A DNA stretch of 64,000 nucleotides from Asterella californica (lineage: Eukaryota > Streptophyta > Marchantiopsida > Marchantiales > Aytoniaceae). The DNA is taken from assembly GCA_036924285.1 (NCBI GenBank), contig JAYKYS010000072.1, forward strand, positions 1 through 64,000, given 5' to 3'. Shown one piece after another: positions 25,834 through 34,835 of the stretch (its first letter is position 1; each line of letters begins with the position of its first letter). The position numbers and the translations under genes are program-made. The notes under the pieces were generated by a model. The model was not told the DNA's origin and ran no database searches. It saw only the letters and a list, made by a program, of their open reading frames with translations.

Positions 25834-27077
25834 CTACCAAAATCCGCCACCAAACAACACCAGCGGTGCGAGCAAGCCAGCACCCAGCAACAAAGGAGCT
25901 CCATACCCCAATCCTCTTCCGCCATACCCATACCCTCCGTATCCTCCATACCCATACCCACCATAGCCATATCGACTGTAGCCATAAGGCATCATCTGCT
26001 GAGGGCTAAACAAGGACTCGTCCAGGGCCACTGTCACAGCCAGCATGAACACAGAGTCTATGCCTGGCAGAGTATGCAGGGAGTAGGCATCAATATGGCT
26101 GGGGATTGGGGCGCCTCGCTGGATCGGCTTTGGCTGGATCTTGTTGAGCTCAGCAACGGGCTTCCTGTAACCGTCTTCCTGCAGTGGCACACAGTGCTCC
26201 AGAATTCAGTTGGCTCTGCTAACTACAGTTGTACAAAGTAAGCCTACATGCAGGCACAAATGCAAGTGTCTCATACACCATGGAAAGACAGCTGCAGCAA
26301 ATGACCTACCACATGTTCAATCTTGCCATATGTGACAGTTCGGTTGCCCTCCATGTGAAAGTCTGCAACAGGCTTGGTCTTTTTCCCACGCCCATCAGTA
26401 ATGTCTGCGTGCCGCTTGGCTCTTCCCTTCAGAAAAACCTGGGCAAACAGCCAAAGTATGAGTCTCTGATGAGATGTGGTACTGAGAGCATGTGTCCAGC
26501 TGCATCCAGGTTAATCTGTGTGTTATAATGCAGAAAGAACTGGGCACATGTTTCTGGTCACTCATGAAGGTAGCGGAAATTTGCATGTACCTCAGCTGTT
26601 ACAGACCCTGATTGAGGCTTCACAGTTGCAATCTTGTCAGCTTTCTCTGCACTGTTGCCAGAGTAGATGTACCATTTGTTGTGGGCACTGAAAGACTTGC
26701 TTTTCAGTGTCAATATGACAGCTCCTTGTCTGTCAACAATATGCATCTTGCTGCCACTGCCACTAACAGCAAATACCCTGCAGATACACCTTAATATGTT
26801 GCAACCCAATCTTCTCCAAGTCCGAGCAAGTAGAGGGGGCAGTTTCAATCATAGCGGCCTGTCACCTGAATTGTGGAGCTCCAGCACTGTCAATAACATT
26901 ATAGACTTCTGTGCTACGAGGGTTTATGTTTTGTTGAAGAACAAACACAACGTCATGAGGCACGCAAAAGCCGTCGCTCACTACTGCCAGTATGTCTCGC
27001 GCACTGTTAGAGTCCACGGGCACTCCAACTACAGGCTCAGACCGTGCTGCGGGTGCCTCAAAGCCTTTGTCGTTCAT
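25834..27077 (-). CDS. LURP-one-related (LOR/Tubby-like fold) protein with Gly/Tyr tail
   Basis: LOR proteins share the tubby/phospholipid-scramblase fold, a 12-stranded barrel around one helix; Arabidopsis LURP1 acts in defence. Four exons (26866-27077, 26591-26777, 26310-26438, 25834-26178) join exactly in frame to 290 aa. Family blocks in order: FCVPHDVVFVLQQNINPRST, VYNVIDSAGAPQFRVFAVSG, MHIVDRQGAVILTLKSKSFS, AHNKWYIYSGNS, VFLKGRAKRHADITDGRGKK, and the conserved hydrophobic helix region SVFMLAVTVALDES. After the barrel comes an unusual tail of about 45 residues: MMPYGYSRYGYGGYGYGGYG continuing in the same style, then a hydrophobic end (APLLLGAGLLAPLVLFGGGFW in composition). The tail could be a membrane-inserting or condensate-forming segment; that is inference. 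The start at 27077 is the Met before NDKGFEAP; a Met 13 codons upstream is possible. It is head to head with the HNH gene. Confidence -1.
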
Positions 27078-27385
27078 CTGAAGTGTAGTGTATTCGTAGA
27101 GTAAACGACGAAACAATCAGTCAGTGACCACGATGGACAAGTAATGCTATCAGTACTAATACACGAGGTCTGAGATGCGCAAAACAGGACGCTTCTCCCA
27201 GCTTCTAACACGACTTCAAGGGAAGAAACCCTAGGAAACTGCAGCGTATCTGCTCAATACGCTATCCGTGTCGATTCAGCTCAAGGCTCGCCTAGATGGG
27301 AGAGCTACGTGTACTTGGCATTTCGTAAACCCAGCGGGCAAATGTCAGTGCTTCTCGTTTGGGATCACGTCATCTCGAGAATTGG
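27078..27385. promoter_or_regulatory. Probable bidirectional promoter, LOR / HNH gene
   Basis: Only 308 nt separate the two divergent start codons. No coding signal or defined element was recognised inside. Confidence -1.
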
Positions 27386-28051
27386 ATGGTAGTCTGTCAA
27401 AAGACTTTGCTTGATCCCGATTTTTTAACAGCTGTATTGTTGGAGGCACTTCCTGAGCTGGCTGAACTACCAGACTTAGCGTGCTACTTGATACACGACC
27501 TGCTGATTCCTGAGAGTCCAGCAGTCTGGGAGACTGCTGACAGTCTTGACAACATTCTGGCCGATCACCTGGTGGACCTCAGTGTCTGCGAATCCCCACT
27601 GCAAGCACAGCTTATATGTGAGGATCTTCACAAGACTTGTCAGCACCCTAGCGACCATCATACCAGACTTTGGGGTTACCTCAAACAGGGCAAAGGCCTG
27701 CAAGCAGCACTGGATGCCAGTCGTTCTCCTAAAAAGGAGGACCAGCTTCCTCCTGGTGCTTGCGCTTTGTGTCACAGGCAGATGCCTCTCACTTGGCATC
27801 ACTTGTACCCACGAGATGTGCACAAAAAGTTTCTTAAGAGGGGCCTGATGACACAGCAGGATTGTGTTCAGGGCATTAGCGTGTGTCGCCAATGCCATAA
27901 CACAATACATCGTTCATTTGACAATGAAACTCTTGCTGAACGGCTACATAGTCTTGGGAGTCTACTGGAACAAGAAGTCATACAGAAGTGGGTGGCATAT
28001 GCACATAAGCAGAAAGCTCGTGCAGTAGTAGGACACAGGGTTGCAAGATGA
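27386..28051 (+). CDS. HNH/CxxC-type zinc-binding protein, intronless
   Basis: A single-exon frame from the ATG at 27386 gives 221 aa. The N-terminal 120 residues are acidic and helical-looking (LLEALPELAELPDLACYLIH). The C-terminal half has a compact HNH-like domain: CALC at about residue 129, then PLTWHHLYPRDVHKKFLKRG, then VCRQCHNTIHRSFDNETLAE, with the arrangement CxxC...HH...CxxC..IH. This resembles small eukaryotic HNH-domain proteins with the same LTxHHLxPR and IHxxFxNxTLA pattern. In true nucleases the His pair and the second zinc knuckle form a metal-dependent DNA- or RNA-cutting centre. Nuclease activity is inferred, not shown. No intron is evident although neighbours average several, so a retrocopy or horizontal gain is conceivable. 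An upstream non-ATG extension is also open. Confidence -1.
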   Translation: MVVCQKTLLDPDFLTAVLLEALPELAELPDLACYLIHDLLIPESPAVWETADSLDNILADHLVDLSVCESPLQAQLICEDLHKTCQHPSDHHTRLWGYLKQGKGLQAALDASRSPKKEDQLPPGACALCHRQMPLTWHHLYPRDVHKKFLKRGLMTQQDCVQGISVCRQCHNTIHRSFDNETLAERLHSLGSLLEQEVIQKWVAYAHKQKARAVVGHRVAR

Positions 28052-29185
28052 TACACCTAGTGATTCAAACTGCCTCATGGTGTTTGACTGTCTACATACA
28101 TTGCTTGTATTCATGCAGCCAATGCAGAGTTGAAGCAATATCCTCAATTATTGCCTTTGTGCATGCAGACTTTCGAAGTTTCATTGACAATAAATCATCA
28201 ACACTGTCTGGGGCTGCTTGAATTATGTACTCTAGTGAATTCTTATCCAGCTCAGCGCAATCATGTGTAGTCAGGACATGTTTTCACACGATGCAGCGCT
28301 TGAGACTGCTTGATATCAGAGCAGGGTCACACATGGGTTACCTCTGGGTAAGGGTGTAGTACAGATCTTCAAACGTCTTGTGTTGAATGGTTGCAAGACT
28401 CGCATTGCTCTGGAAGCTTGCTCTGGTTTCTCATTTGCTGCAAACAGGTCCCAGGTAAGTTGAAAGTACTTCTGATTGCTTCAGTATGTGGCGTGACAGG
28501 AGGCAAATGGTGTGAGGTGACATTGTCACGTGCACCTTTCATATGTTGCCAATGAGATCTGGTTCAGGCGTCAATTGGCTGGCACACATTGCTTGCATGC
28601 CAGGTAATCATCTCATAGAGCATCAATTGTCTGCTTTCGCTGATGAATGGATTCAAAGTCCAGGTGTCAAAGGATGTACTGAACTCATGGCAGACAGCTG
28701 TGCACAAGGACTGTTGAGTTGAAGTGATGCATTACAAGCTTGCGACATTGCTGCTGTAGAAGTACTTTTATGCCTTTTCGTGACACCGAAAAGAGTTTGA
28801 AACGATTTCAGGTCCTAAACAACAGGCAAGATTGTCAACAATCTATCTACTTCAGCTCACAAGCTCAATGAGGCGTTCACTACAAGTGCAAGGGATACAT
28901 CAAAACATCCTGAATGCTTTGCGCATGCGCATATGTCTCAAGCATATGTTTCATGCATTTTAGGACAGAGTATAGTGATACAGACTTTCCAACTACTGTA
29001 CAGTAAATAGTGCTGACCACGGAACACCCATCACTCATTGAAACCACAAAAGTAGTCAGTAATACTGGAGTGCATACTTGAATACAACAAATATCGCTAA
29101 CAACTAATTTGCAGCAAAAGCAAGTCTCCACCCAGCTTGCACTTGACCGTTATGCACCTGCATCATGGCAACAGCAAGACAACTG
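28052..29185. other. No recognisable gene
   Basis: Sequence between the HNH stop and the convergent CmcJ-like stop. Only short unrelated open frames are present. It should hold both 3' untranslated regions. Confidence -1.
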
Positions 29186-31368
29186 TCACAGCAGTCTAGC
29201 TATCTCCTGTTCTGGCAGATCTTCCCAGAAGACATATGCTCGGATCTCTATGCTTTGCCTGGGAGAGGCGTCTGGGGATGTGGTGGGGTCCTTGAAGCCT
29301 GTGTGCGGGGTGAACCTGGCCCGCCCATCCCTTGAATCATAGCAAACAAAAACGTATGCCTCTTCTGTAGTAATGCCCTTTGCATAGTACCACCTGCATG
29401 GCAGTAATATGCATTTGAACTATGTCATAGACTCTCTAGACTTCATGAACATATGACACTATTATATTTTTGGCACAAGTGACCAGCCTTGTTGGCGGGC
29501 CGAAGCTTGTAAAATTCTTCTTCTTCTGTATTGACAGACTTGTGGTGATACAGCAGCAGCTGCAGCAGCAGCAGCACAAGGCTACAGGATCCTGCAGCAG
29601 GCAGGAGGTGGTCTGTGATGGCCAACCACACCATGTATTTGCCTGCTTTGATAAGCAAGTACTGACGAGCACGTATGCAGTGTCCTTCGTAAACCAAGAC
29701 TGCTGACCTGTATACAGATCAGCAACACAGAGGTGCTTTGTGGTGGTCTGTGTGCTTGAGAAGGCAGGTCAGGAAAGCAAAAGCAAACGCGGCTACTATC
29801 ATGATGGGTGTGGAGGTCTGACAGCATCACAGATCAGGTATGACCGGTGGCAGCCGGAAAGCTGACCTGTGCTCTGGACTGTGTTTGGCTGCATAGTTGT
29901 GGCCAGTTCTGCCTGGAAAGTACAGAGTGTAAGGGAGGAGATCCTCCTTTGCTACTGAAGCTGCATCAATCATACCCAATGGTGAATCATCAACTGGGCC
30001 TCGCAAAGGTCTCCACACCTGCACAGAGAGGTGGGCAATGATACTGAGATCATGCTAAAGTGGCCATGCCAAAGTTCAATCTAAGCTTGCACCATAAGCC
30101 TGCACTGTAAGTTCTGCAAGTGCTGTATCTAAATGTACTGCCACCAATGCCAAGGTTTGTGCAAGGTGTCAAGTACTTGTGAAACAAGCCTAAGGGCCTG
30201 ACTCAAGTTGCCCTAACAAAAGATTATCCCCCCAAACCCTCAGACATGGTATGGCATGGCATGGAATAGAACACACTATACTTGAGTCTGAGGCAACATC
30301 AAAAATTCAGCTGATCATCCTACCTGAATGACAGCAAAAGGTGTCTTCATGAGCCGTTCTGCTTCATCGGGAAGAACAGCTTGCAACCTCTCAGGTCCAC
30401 TCTTGACTGTGTAGTCCACATGGACTCGGCTGACTGGCTCACCTCTTGCATCAGGGTTTTTCTGATCAGACTCCACTGCCCTGCAATGGAATATTATCCC
30501 ATTCAAGACATTCAGGATGCTTGAGCCAACCATAGCAGCATGCTCATAAGTCAGTGACTTGCAGGAGAACAGTATGAGCATGGCCTTTATGCAGAAACAT
30601 GTGCGGCATAAGCGGCTCGTACTGTTTGCCAGCTCTTGGACTGAAAGCGGAGCCACAGGCCTGCTGCCAGCAGGGAGATTGGTACACTTGAAGCAGGCAG
30701 CAAGGCAAGAGGAAAGCTGTCTTTCTGGTAAGCTTTGTGTAAGACTTGAGCAGAGGCAAAGAAGACGGAGGTGTGTTTACTTTGCAGAGCCCACACGGAT
30801 GGTGTGGTCAAATATGTGAACCCTGCTAGCTCCAGCAACTTGTTTTAACAGCGCCTCAACCTGGGGATAATACCTAGCCGCGACCTGTTCGGAAGGCAAG
30901 TTATTTAGTGGTACGCACAACTTGTGAGACACAAGATGCAGCCAGCAGGCCGGCACAATGGATCATCCACAGCAGATATGACCGTAAGCGTGAGGCGAAG
31001 CCTACCTCGTCGTCGTCCGTCCAGTCGATCTCGGAGGGAACGTGCAGCTGCTCTAATTGGAAACCGTTGCGTTGCAGAGTGAACTGTCCTTCCTGGTCTT
31101 CAACCGTACGCAAGTCGGTAAATGGCACTTCGGTTTCGATGTGTTCCAAGTTAGTGATTTTGCTAACGTTTTCCGGTTTCTCGTATAAGTAAGTAAACAG
31201 CTCCTCCCCGTTAGGCGCGGGCTTTACGTAGTTTACTTTTGCATTGACAGAGGGTGCCTTCCGGGCTGTTGCTAACTGAGGCTTACTGGGGGCAACTGTA
31301 GCATGCACTGCTAAACCACTGCGAGTGGCTCGCGCCCGCACGTTTGCGCTGATATTGCACGCAAGCAT
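29186..31368 (-). CDS. CmcJ/AsaB-like (GA4-desaturase-like) oxygenase, paralogue 1
   Basis: Belongs to the family that includes fungal AsaB and CTB9 and bacterial CmcJ, named as hydroxylase/desaturases or methoxylation partners in secondary metabolism. Five exons (31006-31368, 30781-30884, 30324-30480, 29867-30018, 29186-29393) join in frame to 327 aa. Conserved blocks: TDLRTVEDQEGQFTLQRNGF, ARYYPQVEALLKQVAGASRV then FDHTIRVGSA, VSRVHVDYTVKSGPERLQAV with an HxD pair suggestive of Fe(II) binding, FAVIQVWRPLRGPVDDSPLG, IDAASVAKEDLLPYTLYFPG, KHSPEHRWYYAKGITTEEAY, VFVCYDSRDGRARFTPHTGF, and PRQSIEIRAYVFWE. The first 40 or so residues (MLACNISANVRARATRSGLA) look like a plastid transit peptide. Intron phases are 0, 2, 0, 2. 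The substrate is unknown. The gene is intact and diverges from its paralogue. Confidence -1.
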
Positions 31369-31804
31369 GTTGACGGTGAACAAGCTGTGCAAGCTCGCGG
31401 CAGGCGTATTCGATGTTTGCAGCGGTTTCTTCTGAAATGTATTATGCCAGGCGATTCGTAAACGCGTATGAGACCCCACGTGTTGTCTTGGCACGTGCCA
31501 GAACGCTCCAGAAGAGGAAGAGCAACGGTGAAGCCTAATGTGCAATTACGAGATTGCAAGCTCCGAAACCAGCTTCTGGAAACACGGCAAATTGACTCGA
31601 TTGTCATGTAGCGACGTGGCAAACCAGAATCCTTGTTCAAAGTCTCAACGGCAACGCATAGCGAGAGTTTGCACACCGCCCGGCCCTGGAATACTTGTTC
31701 TCTGCTTGCAGTCCTGCCTTCAGCACGTGGCCGGCCAGAGCTGTCTTTATTGCGCACACGGCCAAACAACGTGCGTAGTCTGTACTGGACCCCACAAAAT
31801 ACCC
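31369..31804. promoter_or_regulatory. Probable bidirectional promoter of the CmcJ-like pair
   Basis: About 436 nt lie between the two presumed start codons. The palindromic CACGTG (within ACGTGCCAG at about 31491-31500) is a G-box core, and CCCACGTG also occurs at 31477-31484. G-box use is established for plant light and stress promoters; its use here is inference. Confidence -1.
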
Positions 31805-33558
31805 ATGCAAGTGCTGAGCAGATGCATACTCACCCCCAACTGTCAGGCTTCCACGATCAGTTTGTCGTCACCGACATGCTACCACTGCGCACGCGGCAGC
31901 ACCAGCCAATACCCGTGTCAGATACATCAAAAGACCTCAAGAAACCAGGTTGTTCATTTACTCTGTACCTCCCCCAAAGGAAGTGGACTCTGTGGCAAAC
32001 ATCTCTGTTGATGAAGTCCCTATGCAGCTGAGTGATCTTCGAACAGCAAACCACATGACTTTACAGCAAAATGGCTTTGAGCTGGTTCAGATCCCTAGTG
32101 GTCAGGACATCAACTGGGAAGACAGGGAGCAGGTATGTTCCAATCTGACATACTTACCTACAGTTTCATTGCTCATGTCTGTGTATGCATCGGGTAGGTG
32201 TTGCACAGGTGAAGGAGATGTACTATCCAGAAGTAAGGTCCCTCCTTCAGCGCATGACATCTGCTAGCAGAGTGGAAGTCATCCAGCACAATGTCCGCAA
32301 GGGCAAGATTGAAAAGGGGTAATGCCCTCTGTGTGTCACATCATATTGTCTTATGCAGTGCTTAGCACATGCAGCCCCAGCTATTGTACACACTGAGGAG
32401 CTGTCATGTGCAGGCAAGCAGACCTGTCTAGGCTGCCATATCAAGACACTGGTCACCCAATCAATCAACCTTCAGTCCTGACCCATGTCGACTTCACAGA
32501 AACCAGTGGACCCTCCATCCTGGAGCGCTACTTTGGAGAAGAAGCTGCTGCAGAGCTCAAGAAAAAGCCTTGGGCAATCATCCAGGTCAGGATCTTGGTG
32601 TCAACTTGGTGCTTGATCAGGGAAGTTCGTCAAGATGTTGCTGTTACTCTTGAACAGCAGACAGATGGATGAGGCAACAAGTACACCTCCCTTGGCTGGA
32701 CTCGCTCGAACCAACTGTTTGCAGCTGGAGTGATGAGCTTTGCTGTCCACCAGATGACACTGCCCAGAGGTCTCCACCAGCTACCCTTCTAGAAAATTGT
32801 GCTGTCTGATGAGTGTTGATCTGCAGGTTTGGCGGCCTTTGGTTGGCCTGTTCAAGACTCTGCACTGGGCTTTGTCGATGCAGCTACTCTTTCACAGGAT
32901 GATATACTGCCTGTGAACCTGTACCTGACTGAGCAGTACTCACTAGAGGTCAACTATATTGTACATAACCCGAACCACAGGTGGGTCATGCATACTGACC
33001 TCATGACCTGCTGTTGTGTCAGCAGATGCACCTGCATAGCCGCCACAATTTGCTGGTACCCTATCAGCAGCTTCACGCTTGAGGTGTAAAGTCACACAAT
33101 AATGTGAAGCCCCTGTCTGCTTTGTTGCTTTGCTTGCTGAAAGCAGCAATACAGGCACAGAATTTCAGGTTGTCAAGCTTCAAGAGTTTTTTGCTGAAGG
33201 TGTTGGCAATGCCAGCAATGGCATTGCTATCGCAAACCACACAAACTTTGGAGGTCACATCCCACATGGGTACAGTTCCATGGCAGACTTGCATGCCTCA
33301 GGCAAATTTATGCAGTGCTAGTGCAAGCATTCTTGCTTTCATTGCATGCAGACTTATATGTTTGGCTTGTTAAACAGGTGGTTTTGGACCAGCCAGATGC
33401 AAGAGGACGAGGCGTATGTGTTTGTCAATTATGACTCAAGGCACGATGGGCGCGCAAGATTTACCCCGCACAGCACAATTGTGGATCCTGATGTCCCAAA
33501 AGATGCACCTATACGACAGAGTGTTGAGACAAGAGCTTTTGTCTTCTGGGACGAGTGA
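31805..33558 (+). CDS. CmcJ/AsaB-like oxygenase, paralogue 2, with a frame break
   Basis: Same family and same exon plan as the divergent neighbour. Exons end at 32132 and then span 32209-32318, 32414-32585, 32827-32980 and 33378-33558. Blocks: YIKRPQETRLFIYSVPPPKE, MQLSDLRTANHMTLQQNGFE, KEMYYPEVRSLLQRM with SASRVEVIQHNVR, VLTHVDFTETSGPSILERYF (HxD again), KKPWAIIQ, DSALGFVDAATLSQDDILPV, YIVHNPNHRW, EDEAYVFVNYDSRHDGRARF, and RQSVETRAFVFWDE before the stop. Exon four opens with VWRPLVG, then needs one extra base (near 32845) to reach the frame that gives PVQDSALGF. The N terminus is also unresolved: the ATG at 31805 gives a transit-peptide-like MQVLSRCILTPNCQAST in a frame that differs by one base from the conserved frame. 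It is either recently decayed or affected by assembly indels. The core FDHTIR motif of paralogue 1 has drifted to IQHNVR. Confidence -1.
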
Positions 33559-34325
33559 CATCTTGCAGAAATGTTGCAGTCATAGTCTTGAGGTAATGAC
33601 TGATTGAGACTGCTATGTGCAACCATGGTTTATGTAACATGGCAGTATGCCCACTTTTGGTACAGCTTCATGTGCAAACTATCTTTTTTTGCACACATAC
33701 TTGATGGTTCTGCCGTGTTTTGTGGACCTGCTCACCTTGGTTCACAGCCCTCTTAGTCTTTCTTTTGGCTTATTCTGAGTGTTGCGAACGTTTACTTCTG
33801 TTGCTGTGTTGTTTCTATCTATTTCAGGTCATCAGGATGTATTTTAGTACACTGTCGTGTTTGTATTGTAAGCTGGCTAGATGTGGTCTTTCCAATCGTG
33901 CTTGTGCTTCAGCTCGGTTGCATAATACATGACTCCACTCGCAGCTTCCTTATCTTAAGGCAGTGGCTCGAGATGAGTCTACACAGTGGCCTGTCAATAG
34001 ATAAGCTTTGCATGCGACAGCAAGGCACAAGGGTCGGTGTACTCCTTTAAACATTACAGCTTTCTGGCATCTCAAGGCTGTTTTTTGGCAAAAACAGAAG
34101 CACGCAAGGTCTTCCGCACTAGTGATCAACTGCTGCCAACGAGTCACGCTATCATTGGTAACAGGCATTGCTGATGGCAGCAAGTTCTCAACAAAATAAA
34201 GACACCGTGAATAGCATGAAATAAATGAATTGACTCCGATGGCCAGGATTATGTTTTTATGCAACAATACAAAATACCAACAACACAGACAATTGCTTTT
34301 TGTGTGTGCATTCACAAGTGTCCAT
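33559..34325. other. No recognisable gene
   Basis: Spacer between convergent gene ends. It is T-rich near 33.7-33.85 kb with no repeat or RNA gene recognised. Confidence -1.
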
Positions 34326-34835
34326 TTATGTGCCTGCATCTTTGTCAGTATCTGCAGAGATGTCCAATCTATGCGACGTTACTGCTTTTGCGCTGTGCTG
34401 ATGCATGGCAGCTTCTGGAGTATAGTCCGCACTCTGATGGCTCCCAGCATTTGCAAAAGCTGTTCTAGGATGTGGCTTCAATGCTGGCATGACACTAGCA
34501 TGGCCTGCTGAAACACTACTACATGTAGAATGGTGGACTGCTGAAGGACTCATCCCAGTTAAAGGTGTATAGCTTGCCACAGTTTCCTGTGCACCAGACT
34601 GCACCCATGAGCCAGGGATTGAGACAGGTAGCATGCATACTGTTGGCTGAGGTGCTATATGAGCTTCGGTGCCAGCACGAGCATTCCCTTGCTGCGACCT
34701 TGTTGGGTCCACGTCAGGTTGAGCATTTCCTTGCTGCAGCTGTCTTGCGTCTGTATGTTGTGATTCAGCAGGATCTGCCAGCAAGGAAGAGTTGGCTTCC
34801 ACTGCTTGGCTAGCTCCCGGGCCGCATTGTGCTCC
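34326..34835 (-). other. In-frame open extension beyond the formin UGA
   Basis: The formin tail ends at a TGA (34836-34838). The same frame then stays open for about 169 codons to 34326. The extension is rich in Gln, Ala, Ser and His, for example DARQLQQGNAQPDVDPTRSQ, similar in style to the tail before the stop. It could be extra coding sequence reached by splicing, readthrough or a sequencing error at the stop, or it could be chance. Confidence -1.

Noticed and set aside
31538..31760. Plus-strand frames upstream of CmcJ-like paralogue 2 as its first exon
   Set aside because: They lack similarity to paralogue 1 and the conserved frame has a stop at about 31818-31820; the true N terminus stays unresolved.
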